DNA of 64,000 nucleotides from assembly GCA_047967505.1 (NCBI GenBank), contig CM106539.1. One strand, written 5' to 3'. Of this stretch, positions 1 through 10,311 are shown one piece after another. The DNA is from Dipteris shenzhenensis. Its lineage: Eukaryota > Polypodiophyta > Polypodiopsida > Gleicheniales. Numbering within the stretch: the first letter of the stretch is position 1; the number at the start of each line of letters is the position of its first letter. The notes beneath the pieces were generated by a model. That model ran no database searches, had not been told where the DNA came from, and saw only the letters and a program-made list of their open reading frames with translations. Made by a program: the position numbers and the translations under genes.

Positions 1-630
1 TGGAGGTAAAGGAGAGTTGAAGGAGTGCTGCAGACTGAGTTTCCTAAGGGCTGGGACCTTGGCTGTCTTCTAGGGCAGCAAGGTGTTGTGATCATCATAC
101 CTTCTAGAGCAGCCATTCACAAGCAGGTTGGAGCAGCAAGGTGTTGTGATCATCATACCTTCTGGAGCAGCCATTCACAAGCAGGTTGGAGCAGTGGAAC
201 AGGGACCTGTGTGTTGTAGACAAAGCTTGGCAGGGGCTGCCCACCTAGGCTGATTCACAGGTAGTAAGGTGGAGAAGAACACACTGGACAGAAAGTCTAC
301 AGAAGCTCGAGGTGGAGCACGCGGGCTCGAGTCTAGAGATAGCCGGCAGATAGGAGAAGGACCTTGTGGTTAGATCAGAGGACCACACCATTGGTGGGAC
401 TCTGGATCTATCTCTTTTGTATTGTGTCCATAGTTTTGGATGGAAATATATATTTTGGTGGTTTCTCTATCTGGCTGGTTCATTGTCTATTGATGAGTCT
501 GCACACCTATTTTATGCACATTAAGTAAAGAAGTTTGTGATTCCACACCCCACACGCACACTGTGTGAGCTCCTGGGCATTACTATAAGTCTTCCGCTGC
601 GTGTACCCTCTGTTGGGTCATTTTCTAACA
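1..630 (+). mobile_element. LTR (probable copia 3' LTR end)
   Basis: The right end reads ...TTTTCTAACA at 630. Immediately after it the minus-strand copia reverse transcriptase begins, truncated. The stretch has LTR features on the plus strand: a TATA-like AT run near 440-455, a stem ending in AAGTAAAGAAGTTTGTG, and a closing CA. The reverse complement would begin TGTTAG, so orientation is not certain. The left end is outside the window. I infer the 3' LTR of an element inserted into the older minus-strand copia copy. No matching second LTR or target duplication can be seen here. Confidence 0.4.
75..190. repeat. 58 bp direct tandem duplication
   Basis: Two adjacent 58 bp units (75-132 and 133-190) begin GCAGCAAGGTGTTGTGATC and differ at one visible position (TTCTAGAGC versus TTCTGGAGC). 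A third, partial unit starts after 190 and diverges. The duplication lies inside the LTR-like stretch. Confidence 0.9.
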
Positions 631-2609
631 TACATTTCTTTCTTCCACCTGGTTGATGGAAGCCTTCCATCTACTCAACATAAACTTCTTCCTACAACTT
701 ACCGTTTAGAAAGGTAGTCTTCAAGTCCATCTTAAACATTGGACAAATGGTGGGCAGCCAAAGCTATGACCGTGTGTATGGTAGTCATTCTAGCTGTAGG
801 AGCAAATGCCTCTCTGTAGTGGACTTCCTTTGCTTGTGCATAGCCTTTGACAACAAGTCTAACCTTGTATTTGTCCAAAGCACCATTGGATTTGTACTTG
901 GCACAGTAAACCCATTTGGTTTCTATGATCTTCCTCTTCCGAGGTCTATCAAACAGGTTCCAAGTATGGTTCTGCCTCCATGGTAGCCTGCCACTCTAAA
1001 ACTCCATTTGCTTCTTCAAACTCTTTGGTTCCATAATCTTCTGGATCGGAACCATCACAGCATAGTTCATGGTAGGTGCTTTTCTCTAAGACCTCCTTAC
1101 CTCCAAACTACTCTTTGGAATGTTTGTGACTCTTGAATCCTCCAACTTCTTCAAGTACCATCTTGGTAGCTTTCTTACCGTCAGCGGGATCTATTTTAAT
1201 GGATTATGTGCCTCAAACTCCTAATTCTGAATCTTTAGTCTCTAATTTCTTTGTCTCTTTTTCTTGAGTGATAGAAAGCCTCCGTCTCTTGGGAAAAACG
1301 GAACCTTTGATGGGTTTGCTTGTGACACAAAATCTGTCTTCTAGAAAACAACATCCTTGCTTACCCCTAGCTTCTTTGTCTCTTGGTCATACAGTTGTTA
1401 GGCTTTCGATTCCTCACTGTACTCCACAAAGATACACTTCTTGCTCCTGGGATCCAATTTGGTTCTACTCTACTTTGTCCAAATAAGCATCAAAACCGAA
1501 AATCCTTAAATGAGAAAATAGTGAGCTCTTTACCAAAATATGCTTTACATGGAGTTTTTCCTTCAACCACCTTGGTCTTTGTTCTGTTTAGGATGTAAAT
1601 AGCCGTACGAATGGCTTCACCTCAAAAAGCTTCCTCCCTAGACCCATCTCAGTGATTGCTTGATTCTTCCTTTCTGCTACATCTTTTTGCTGGGATGTGT
1701 GCGCAATAGTCAACTATCCTTTGATCCCTTCTTTCTTGCAATAGGCGTCAAAAGCCTCTGAAGTGATCCCTCCCCCTTTGTTGGTTTGAAAGGCCTTGAT
1801 TTTTTCCCGGACTCTTTCTCGACACTAGCCTTACACTCCTTGAACTTGATGAAGGCTTGAAACATCTTCACAATGTAGTAGATCCATACCATCCTTTGAA
1901 ATCATCAATGAATGTCAGAAAGTACCAAGCTCCAAAGAATGACATCGTGGACATCTTTCCACATATGCCAGAATGGACCATTCTAGCAGAACCTTCGCTC
2001 GTTGAAGCTTGCATAGCCTCCTTCGAGAATGGCTCCCCGTGTTGCTTGCTCTCCATACAAGACTGGAAAACCTCTTAATTATTGGCAATGTATGGAATTC
2101 CATCCACTAACACAACTCTTTGCATCTCAAAGTCCCATAGCTGACATGCTTAAACCTTTTGTGCCACAACTTTGAACTACCAATATCCATTTGGGCCATT
2201 AAAGGCCTTATTTTGCACGGCCCGTGCTCCTCCGTTCCTCTTGCCACCACTTTTCCTGTGTCCTTTGACTGAATCACGACTCTTCCGTCATCAAACTCAG
2301 CCTTCATCCTATTCTTTGTGATCTAGTTGATAGACTGAAGATTCTTGCAAAGGTTAGGAACATAAAGCACATTTATAATTATGTTTTCTTCACCTGAAAT
2401 TCATGATGAATGGAATGCTCCCGATTCCTTCTCCTGAGCACTTCCTGTTGTCTCCAACACATCATAGATGAATCCAAATGTGCAGGTTGAAATACCTTAG
2501 ACCAATTCTTGTTGTTGTACATGCATCTAGACTCTCCGTTGTCAATGTAGCAACCAGCTGAGCAGCGCTCTATGACTAGGAAGAACTCTTTCTTGCAACA
2601 TATTGAATT
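631..2609 (-). pseudogene. Ty1-copia pol remnant, minus strand
   Basis: Read on the minus strand from 2609 down to 631, the domains are in copia order. A protease-like patch lies near 2500-2560, with DNG in place of the usual DSG. A GAG-pre-integrase motif LWHKRFKHVSYGTLR follows near 2110-2180. Then come a zinc-binding and core integrase stretch (SKQHGEPF, GAWYFLTFIDDF, FKECKASVEKESGKK) at about 1700-2060, and the start of reverse transcriptase (KWVYCAKYKSNGALDKYK, REAFAPTARMTTIHTVIAL) at about 745-950. Many stops and frameshifts break it. RT stops abruptly at the LTR boundary at 630, and no RNase H is present. The right edge abuts the plus-strand copia 5' LTR. It is an old copy interrupted by both neighbours. 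Confidence 0.85.
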
Positions 2610-3150
2610 TGTTGAAAGTCAATGTCCCTCACATGTGAGCCCCCATATGAGCAGGGCATTTGACTGCGAGGGGGAGGGATATTGGAAACCCATTTTGGGC
2701 TGCAGGACAGCAGCAAAAAGGGGCTGGAGAGAGGCCAGAAAAGGCAAGGCAGCAAGCCCTAGTGAACCCCCTAGCAGCCCCTTATAGAGGCTGCCCAGGG
2801 AGGGCTGTTTGAGGCAAAGAAAGGGCCGACTAGCAGGTCGGCCTACTAGCCCCTAGACCAACTAGAAAGACGGCCAGTTTGAGGGCCTTCTAGTCCCCTA
2901 AAAAAGGGGCCCCTTTCCCCCTCATTTCTCATCAGCCACTGAAGCCTACAGAGGCAGCACGGAGCACGAGTAGTCTACTAGGAGAGATCCAGATTTTTCC
3001 CAGCCCCTTGCTGGATATCTTGTAGACACCTTGAGCTTGGTTTTGCCCACAATTCAGTGGAGGCATACATATGAGTTCTCTCTCATATTCTCTGTCTTGT
3101 ATTCCGCATAGGTTGTGAGGTTAGAGAGATTCTATCCTTCATTTCCAACA
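2610..3150 (+). repeat. 5' LTR of plus-strand copia element
   Basis: The 541 bp LTR starts TGTTGAAAGTC and ends TTTCCAACA directly before the primer site. It aligns along its first 400 bp with 6683-7013: both share GAGCCCCCATATGAG, CAGGACAGCAGCAAAAAGG and the CTACTAGCCCCT region. Its TATA position reads CTAAAAAAGG, whereas the 3' LTR keeps TATAAAAGG, so this promoter copy looks mutated. Confidence 0.88.
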
Positions 3151-3164
3151 TGGTATGAGAGCAC
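3151..3164 (+). other. Primer binding site (iMet tRNA type)
   Basis: TGGTATGAGAGCAC directly follows the LTR terminus. It differs by one base from the plant initiator-Met primer site TGGTATCAGAGC. Confidence 0.85.
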
Positions 3165-3309
3165 GGTTCTCAGCTCTAGACACTCTCACATCGAAGGAAG
3201 GAGATCATCTTCTCGAAAGCGACTCCAATTCGAATCAAGTTTACAGAGTTCTATTTCATCTACCGCGCTCAATTTGGAGATTATTGGATGTGTGAGATTT
3301 GCAGCAGAC

Positions 3310-4139
3310 ATGTCAAAGTCGGAAACTTCTTCTACCTCGGTTCTTCATACTTCCTCCTCTAGTCATGTGCCGTCTTATAGCATCCCTAACTTTGGAGAGT
3401 CCGCGAGCTGGATGGGAGAAATTACCCCAACTGGAAGGTAAAGATCCGGAGTCACCTTGTGGCTTGGAAGCTGTGGAAGATCACAACGGGAGTGGACGCA
3501 AAGCCGGAGGATGTTGTAGACAACAAGGGCAGGTTTCTTGTGCCGGTGAACAAAGATGAACTCAAAGCATGGGAGGTTAGAGATGCATAGGCCCTGGCTT
3601 TAATCACAGGGACGACAGTGGACTTTGGGATTCGTCATATCCAGATGGAAAATGCACCACTCTTAAGGACCTTCACGAGATAGATAACACTTCTCGTATA
3701 TTGACTCGACACATCACCACTTGACAAAAGTCAAAGTGATAAGAGATCAACTGGCATCGGTTGGTTAGAAGGTGGACTCCAGTCAGTTGGCACTACGAAC
3801 ACTTGGGATGCTACCACGCGTAGCTTAAAGGGATTTGTCACCACAGTGACAGCAAGAGAAAGGACCAAGCCCCTAACATTCAAAGAGCTTGGGAAGCACT
3901 GGTAAGGGCAAGCCCAAGGACTCCAAAGGCAAGGCCAATGACTCAGAGAAGGAAAAGAAGGTAAAATGTTTCTACTGTGAAAAGCTTGGTTACTATGCAC
4001 ATGACTGCCGGAAGATGAAGGTAGATCAAAAGAAAAAGGAGTCCAAGAGCAAGGAGGAGCCCAAGATAGACACCGCCAATGTCACTATAGAAGAGCTCTT
4101 CTTGTTCATAGAGCATTGCTCACTCATGCAGCGCAAGTG
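3310..4139 (+). pseudogene. copia gag remnant with zinc knuckle
   Basis: A plausible gag start at 3310 (MSKSETSSTS) runs to a frame break near 3420. The protein continues in other frames through stretches such as VKIRSHLVAWKLWKI and FLVPVNKDELKAWE, typical of copia gag. A CCHC zinc knuckle, CFYCEKLGYYAHDC, sits at about 3967-4008, followed by a Lys-rich tail. At least two frameshifts and one stop break the reading frame. It would package element RNA if intact. Confidence 0.75.
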
Positions 4140-4145
4140 ATCACA

Positions 4146-6374
4146 AGAAGGCTTGCTACGTGGACAGCGATGCCTCAAAACACATGTCCAACACAAAGGA
4201 GTGGTTCAAGACCATGGAGAAGACCCATTTTGACTTGAAGGTGACCGCCGAGGATAGCCGAACATGCCCTGTCAATGGGGTTAGGCAGTATTCCGTTCAT
4301 CACCACAGCAGGGGAAGAAAAGGTAATATCTAGTGTGCTGTTTATTCCAAATCTTTGCAAGAATTTGCTCTCCATGAGTCAGATGAATAAACATAAGATG
4401 TCATACTCTTCGAAATTGGAGAAGTCACCATCACTTCCAAGGAAGACGGACAGGTGGTGGCCCAAGGTGTCGAGGAGGATGGCTTATACCGGTTACATGC
4501 CTTAGTTGTTCATGGGGAGCACAGGCACTCGAGTTGTGGCATGAAAGGTTTGGTCATGTCAATTATGGTACTCTTACAGAAATGCAAAAGTCAAAGATGG
4601 TGGAGGGACTTCCACCGATCTCAAGCATGGGATAAAGTCTGCTAGGCTTGCTTGGAGGGCAAGCAACACTGGAAGAGATTCCCAGAGGTGGCTACATCGA
4701 GGGCTAAGGGACCATTGGAGCTGATCCACTGTCACCATTTGGTACTTCTCTCAAGAAAAAGTATAATCTTTAATAGAATTGACTTCGGTCAAAGAATGTT
4801 GACTTTGGTTAACTAAGAAAAAGTTTTATTGTTTTACTTTTGCTTTGCATTAGAAAAAGAGAACCATGGGTACACCTAAAAGGCACTAGGATTAGTCCAA
4901 GAACTAGGAATGCATGCATTTTGCTAACCTTTAATGGGTTGAAGTGAGGGAGTTTGTGTAGGACTTGGAAGGGTGCTAAAAGGCCAAAAAATTTGGAGCA
5001 AGTAGCCAAAAGCACGTCCCACAAGGCAAAAAGCACCCTATAGATGACGTCATTAAAGAAGCACCCACTGGGTTCTAAAAAGAGCATAAAGCTGCTCCTA
5101 GGTGGGCTAAAAGCAAGACCTTCGGGGGGTCCAGCCTTTATTTCTGGGCCCTAGTTCTGTGTACTGCCTTTTTCTCTCTCTTCCAGTCCCCTTTTTCTTG
5201 CTGCGAATCACTACTTCTACTCTCGCATGCTTCCTGAGGTGTTGTACGGCTGATTCCAGAGCCATATGTACTAGTTCTTGGCATGCAGAATCTGTTTTTG
5301 AGGGCGAGATCCTGCTGCGAACTGTTTTCCAGTCACCTGGGGTCATTGTACCTTCTGCAATTTGGATTTCCTGCCCTCCACTAAGCCCTGGATTTGCTGC
5401 GAATTGCTCTGGGATGCATTTTCTCTGCTGGGATCTACCTGAAAACCCTGAAGTTGCTACGATTTGATTCCAGAAGGGTGTTTAGGATTTGTCGGATCTG
5501 TTTTCATCCACTCCGACATCTACAGACCAATGTCAACAAACTCGTTTGCAGGTTCGAGTTACTCTCTTCTATTTGTGGATGAGTTTAGTTGGATGCCTTG
5601 TGTATACTTCTTGGCCAAGAAGTCTCAGGCATATCAGACTTGGGTATACTGCCTGGCCAAGAAGTTTCAGGCATTTCAGAAATTTAAAGAATAGAAGGCC
5701 AAGGTAGAGAAGGAAACAAGACAGGATGTCAAAGCATTCCGCAGTTATCGAGGGGGAAAGTTCACCTCCAGAGAGTCTAATTCTTTCTGCAAGAAGCATG
5801 GGATCAAGCGTCAATTTACTTGTGCACGCACATCTCAGCAGAAGGGGATAAGCACCGAACAGTTATGGAGATGGGATTGACCATGATCAGAGGGAGGGAT
5901 CCCTCGAAAGCTTGCTAGGGTTAAGCAGTCAATACCATAGTTCACACCCTCAACAGGACCAAGACCAAGGCCATTGCAGATATGACACCCTATGAAGCCC
6001 ACTATCTCTCATTTGAGGATTTTTCTTTCTGTGCATAAAGACGATAGATCAAAGCTGGATTCCAAGAGCAGGAAGTGTGTCTTTGTCGGGTACAGTGAAG
6101 AATCTAAGGTGTACCATATCATTGACCCGATGAAAAAATAGATATTGATTAGTAGGGACGTGATCCTTGAGGAAGCAGCGTGCCAAGCAGAGAGGAGGTC
6201 ATCAAAGTTCCCAAACTTTCGACACCCAATTTGACCATTACAGAGGTAGAGACGACTGAAGATTCCAAGGAACCAGAGGAGGAGCTACGTGTACTAGATC
6301 CACCCCCGAAGTCAACTCCAGTGAAAGGAAGTTACCGACTTGGTATCTTAAGACCCTGTAGGAATCTCTGATAA
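4146..6374 (+). pseudogene. copia protease-integrase remnant (split by solo LTR)
   Basis: The protease active site appears as CYVDSDASKHMS at about 4158-4195, with DSD instead of DSG. GAG-pre-integrase is visible as LWHERFGHVNYGTLTEMQ near 4536-4590. Integrase starts with LELIH at about 4715-4729 and resumes at 5507 with HSDIYRPM after the nested solo LTR. It continues through VDEFSWMPCVYFLAKK, FRSYRGGKFTS and KCVFVGYSEESKVYHIID (about 6080-6125). Numerous stops and frame changes are present. Between about 5600 and 5680 a short duplication repeats the LAKK(S/F)QA segment. The RT domain expected next is absent. Confidence 0.8.
4730..5506. mobile_element. Solo LTR with 5 bp target duplication
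   Basis: This 777 bp block starts TGTCACCATTTGG and ends GATCTGTTTTCA, so it has TG...CA ends. It is flanked by TCCAC at 4725-4729 and TCCAC at 5507-5511. Removing it plus one TCCAC rejoins the copia integrase frame across ELIH and SDIY, which identifies the insertion precisely. It contains no coding capacity. The strand is undetermined. Three copies of a TTGCTGCGAA-like word (about 5198, 5312 and 5394) recur in its second half. The family was not recognised. Confidence 0.88.
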
Positions 6375-6396
6375 TGGACAATCCCGAGACGCGTTC

Positions 6397-6670
6397 TAGA
6401 TTGAGGATATGGATGTGACTCAGGAGGAGGCGATGGTAGTCATGTGTGGCAACCAGAGTTGCATAGCCATCGCAAAGAACCCCAGTGTTTCATGCATGGA
6501 TGAAGAACATCGGAGTCCATTACCACTTTGTAAGCTCATCACCGATGACATCATGGAGCTCATGTACTAACCGACCACTGACAACCTTTTCGACGTATTC
6601 AAGAAGGCTTTCCCATGGGAGCAAATGGAACACCCCATTTGACACCTGGAGATCGGCCCACAGTGGCATC
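6397..6670 (+). pseudogene. copia RNase H tail
   Basis: Frames here give MDVTQEEAMVVMCGNQSC, IAIAKNP, LITDDIMELMY and ALPWEQME-like words (FKKAFPWEQMEHP), the typical C-terminal end of copia RNase H before the polypurine tract. Two frameshifts and two stops are visible. Confidence 0.75.
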
Positions 6671-7013
6671 ATTGAGAGGGGGTGTTGGAAGTAAATGTCC
6701 CCCCACCTGCGAGCCCCCATATGAGGTGGACATGGGGGGGCACATGACTGTGAGGGAGAGGGATATTGGGAACCAATTTTGGGTTACAGGACAGCAGCAA
6801 AAAGGGGCTGGAGGAAGGCCAGAAATGGCAGGGCAGCAAGCCTTGATGAACCCCCTGGCAGCCCCTTAAGGCTGCCCATGGGGAGCTGTTTGAGGCAAAG
6901 AAAGGGCCAACTAGCAGGTTGGCCTACTAGCCCCTGGACTGACTAGAAAGTCGGCCAGTTTAAGGGCCTTCTAGCCCCCTATAAAAGGGGTCCCTTGCCC
7001 CCCTCATTTCTCA
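6671..7013 (+). repeat. Polypurine tract and truncated 3' LTR of copia element
   Basis: ATTGAGAGGGGG (6671-6682) is a typical polypurine tract directly before TGTTGGAAG at 6683. The LTR matches 2610-3015 and keeps TATAAAA at 6980-6986. Similarity stops after CTCATTTCTCA at 7013, where gypsy RT sequence starts. The last 130 bp or so of the LTR are therefore missing. Confidence 0.87.
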
Positions 7014-8677
7014 AGTGAGGGACTTACTTCAGAAGAGTCCTCACTCATAGCACTTCTCCTTTTGCATCCCCTGTGCTCCTGGTGAAGAAGAAGGATGGTT
7101 CTTACCGTATGTGCATTGACTACAGAGACTTGAATAAGGTCACCATCAAGAACAGGTTTCCAATCCCCAGGATAAACGACCTGTTGGATGAACTCAAGGT
7201 GCTAAGATTGATTTGAGGTCTGTCTATCATCATATTAGAATGAAAGCTGGGGATGAGCACAAGACAGCCTTTCGCGCAGAGAGGGGACTGTATGAGTTCA
7301 AGGTGATGCCTTTTGGATTGACCAATGCACCAACTACCTTTCAGGCACTCATGAACAAGATTTTGCAGCCTCTCCTTTTCAAATATGTGCTGGTATCTTT
7401 TGATGACATCCTCATTTACAGCAAGGATAAGCATGAGCACATCAGACATGTCAAGCAAGTGCTGGAAATTTTGAGGTTGCATCAGCTTTATGCTAAAGCC
7501 AGCAAATGCACTTTTATGGCACAAGAGGTTGAGTATCTTGGTCACATTGTGAGCAAGGATGGCATTCAAGTGGATCCTGCAAAGGTGAAATGCATTGTGG
7601 ATTGGCTGCAGCCACGCAACCCTACTCAGTTGAGGGGATTTCTAGGTCTTGCTTCCTTCTACAGGCGCTTTATTCACAAGTTTGCCGAGCACGCAGCCCC
7701 TCTGACATACCTTTTGAAGAAGAATGCTTTTATGTGGTCTACAAATGCACAGCGCAGCTTTGAAGACCTGAAATTCGCCCTCACTCATGCTCCTGAGTTG
7801 GTATGCCCTGATTTTTCACGTACTTTCATTGTGGAGGCAGATGCCAGTGGCAAAGGATTAGGGGCTGTGCTAAGACAGGAACACGGGGTAATTGCTTTTG
7901 AAAGCAGGAAATTGGATGCCAAGGAACTAGATTATCATGTGTATGATCAGGAAATGTTGGCTATCCTCCATACTTTCGAAAAATGGCACCACTACCTGTA
8001 CGGTAGCAAAATCAAGGTTAAGACAGATCATAGGACACTCAGGTATTTCCTTATGCAGCCCAACTTGTCAATGAAGCAGAAGAGGTGGCTGGCTAAGGTT
8101 CAGTCTTATGATTTTGACATCGAGTACAGGAAGGGGAAAGAAAACGTGGTTGCAGATGCCTTATCCCGTATGTGGGCTTGCAGTTTGTTTGCCATTCCTA
8201 CCATCTACCAGGAGTGGAATCATGGTATTCAGGAAGAATACATGCAGGATTCTAGGGCAGCTTCCATATTTGTGGAGTTACAGAGGCCATCGAGCCAGGG
8301 GCATGCTGAATTTAAGCTGCATAATGGGCTGTTGTGGTGCAAGTACAGAATTTATTTGGTGCCAGATTCAAAGTACCGACTCCTGGTCTTACAGCAAATG
8401 CACTCATCTCCTATGGCAGGACATGCGGGTATTACTAAGACATATGAAAAGGTTAAATAGACCTTTATCTAGGATGGCTTGTGGCGGGATGTAGTTAAAT
8501 TTGTCAGTCAATGTTTGCACTGCCAGCAAAATAAAGTGGACAGCCGGTTACCCGCGGGTCTCTTTTGCAGCCATTACCTATTCTAGAAGGCAAATGGGCT
8601 CACATTGCTATGGATTTCATCACAAGGTTGCCTTCCACAGAGCGGGGATGGGATAGCATTTTTGTGGTGGTTGACAC
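7014..8677 (+). pseudogene. Outer Ty3-gypsy chromovirus, 5' segment (RT-RNase H-integrase start)
   Basis: The fragment opens inside RT (QKSPHS-like, then [18 protein letters not shown] at about 7087-7140). A 1 bp frameshift near 7197 is followed by a long open frame at 7213-8460. That frame shows PFGLTNAPTTFQALMN, the catalytic FDDILIYS, FLGLASFYRRF, the RNase H-like EADASGKGLG and YRKGKENVVADALSRM. The integrase zinc region follows with GHAGITKTYEKV, a TAG stop at 8458-8460, then CLHCQQNK. The first catalytic Asp lies in AMDFITRLP near 8610. Gag and protease are absent. The copy is interrupted at 8677 by the inner gypsy element and resumes at 15360. Confidence 0.92.
8673..8677 (+). repeat. 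Left target site duplication of inner gypsy (GACAC)
   Basis: GACAC precedes the 5' LTR. GACAG at 15360-15364 follows the 3' LTR. One base differs, so a point change has occurred since insertion. Deleting the element plus one copy restores the outer integrase frame VVVD-RMTKQ. Confidence 0.85.
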
Positions 8678-9207
8678 TGTCATGTGCACGGATTGGTATC
8701 TGACGTGTACTGGGTACACAAGACTAGCTCAGGTAGCCTAGGGAGGCTTAGAGCTAGGCAGGCTTGATTCTCGGGTTGAGTGGCAAGGGTACGAACCAGT
8801 TAGAGGTCTTCGCTATTTTTGGCGCTTGGGGCCCGAGTCTATAAAAGGGGCCCAGAGGTTCAGTTCTCAGAGAGTCGATGGGAGCAAGTTTCGTTCCCAG
8901 GTGCTTGGTCTGATCCTGGATTGAGTCGCGGACGCGCGCTTGCATCATAGCGTAGCCCAAGGCCCAATAGCAGATCCCAGGCTTCACAGCGCCACCTGGT
9001 GGTATGAGACACCAGGTTGGTTTGGATCTGATTGGGAGTTCGTGCCAGTAGTTCAGCTCGTGGCTTGGAGGGGACATCTCCTGATTCGGGATCACATCCC
9101 GTAGATGTCATAGTTGGGTGGTGAGCAACCTGCTCAGTTTTCTCACGTTGTGTGTGTTCTTGTGTTTGCTTGCAGATCAGAGGTTTCAGGAGTGCTGGGA
9201 CGTGTCA
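8678..9207 (+). repeat. 5' LTR of inner gypsy
   Basis: This 530 bp LTR runs from TGTCATGTGCACGG to GACGTGTCA. A TATA box TATAAAA lies at 8840-8846, followed by GGGGCCCAGAGG. Its 3' partner is 493 bp, because about 37 bp just downstream of the TATA box is missing there. Confidence 0.95.
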
Positions 9208-9209
9208 GT

Positions 9210-9223
9210 TGGTATCAGAGCCA
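9210..9223 (+). other. Primer binding site (iMet tRNA)
   Basis: TGGTATCAGAGCCA lies 2 bp after the 5' LTR. It is an exact match to the common plant initiator-Met tRNA primer site. Confidence 0.93.
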
Positions 9224-9689
9224 ACTCCTGAGGTAGGAACTTCTGTTCCAAGAATTTTGGACGATATATTCCTCCAAGTATGCCCTAATTTCAAAATTTG
9301 TGCTGCAAGTTCTTGTTTGGTTCATCATTTATGGGAAGTGGTCAGACTTTAGGGAAAAGGTAGGAAGAAGAGAGTGAGGATGAATTCGAGATTGCTGAAG
9401 GGTTTAGGTAAGAGAGGGTGTGAGGTGTAGCTAGGAGGTGTAGCTAGGAGAGAGTGGGGAGGATTGGAGGAGAGGCGTGAGAGGGGCTGTTGGGTAGACG
9501 AAGGGTTGACAGGAACCCTAGGGGATCCCGTGCTTTGGTCAGGGCTGCGCAGAGGTTAGGTGACACAAGTAGGTGAGGCTGAGGGTGCGCCTAGGGCTGA
9601 AGCGTGATTCGGCCAGGCAGGGGGGTGCGCCATAGGCTGGAGCAGGGTGCGGCCAGGCTGCCCGAGGAGGCTGATGTGTGAAAAAAGCA

Positions 9690-9796
9690 CCACCCTCCAA
9701 GTTGGGAGGGTGGGGCGAGAAAAGCATCGACCCTCCAAGGTTGGGAGGGTGTGCATGCTAAAAAAAAGCATCAACCCTCCAAGTTTGGGAGGGTGG
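9690..9796. repeat. Three hairpin units in gypsy leader
   Basis: The palindromic core ACCCTCCAA-TTGGGAGGGT recurs three times at about 47 bp spacing (near 9692, 9730 and 9774), joined by AAAAGCATC-type linkers. Each copy can form a stem of 8-9 bp. Confidence 0.8.
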
Positions 9797-10056
9797 GCTT
9801 TTCTAGAAAGCATAGCTTCCTAGAATAGCTACACCATCTCCTTTATAGCTTGACGAAATCCCAAGCTCAGCCACAGCTTATGCAAGTGTGCGCAAGAAGA
9901 CCTCTCCACACCTCTACCAAGTTTGGGAGGGTGGGCTTTTCTAGAAAGCATAGCTTCCTAGAATAGCTACACCGTCTCCTTTATAGCTCGACGAAATCCC
10001 AAGCTCAGCCACAGCTTATGCAAGTGTGCGCAAGAAGACCTCTCCACACCTCTACC
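9781..10056. repeat. 138 bp perfect-looking tandem duplication in gypsy leader
   Basis: Units 9781-9918 and 9919-10056 both begin AAGTTTGGGAGGGTGGGC and end CACACCTCTACC. They differ at about two positions (ACACCATCTCC/ACACCGTCTCC and GCTTGACG/GCTCGACG), implying a recent duplication. Confidence 0.92.
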
Positions 10057-10311
10057 AGATTTTCATCACCTAGGTACAGTTCGCAGCAGATTACCGTACG
10101 GTACAGCCAGCAGCGGAACCAGCAGGGGGGAGTCCCTGGGTTCACCTACTCGAGTTGATCGACAGCTTTGTACCCCTTCTTCTCGGCCAACTTCTCTTCT
10201 TTCGTCACCTCCTCCTGGGACGGTTTTTTTCTTTGCTCCACTCTCCTTCCAGCTTCGATTCCACCAGTCACTTCTCTCAGTTCGCTACTCTTTTCAGATC
10301 AGATTTCAGAC

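Larger units (their letters stand above)
2610..7013 (+). mobile_element. Ty1-copia retrotransposon, decayed, RT-deleted
   Basis: The element has matching LTRs (2610-3150 and 6683-7013, the second truncated), an iMet primer site and a polypurine tract. The internal region keeps gag with a zinc knuckle, protease, integrase and the tail of RNase H, all with stops and frameshifts. Most of RT is missing: integrase-linker sequence ends near 6374 and RNase H sequence (VTQEEAMVVMCGNQSCIAIA) starts near 6412. A solo LTR of another family is nested at 4730-5506. The 3' LTR is cut at 7013, where a gypsy fragment begins. It is non-autonomous and non-functional. Confidence 0.9.
9224..10311 (+). other. Long leader of inner gypsy, with nested repeats
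   Basis: About 1.1 kb of untranslated leader separates the primer site from the gag ATG at 10312. It contains short GGTGTAGCTAGGA duplications near 9424-9450, three CCCTCCAA/TTGGGAGGG hairpin units (about 9690-9796) and a 138 bp tandem duplication (9781-10056). No open frame here looks like a protein. Confidence 0.7.
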
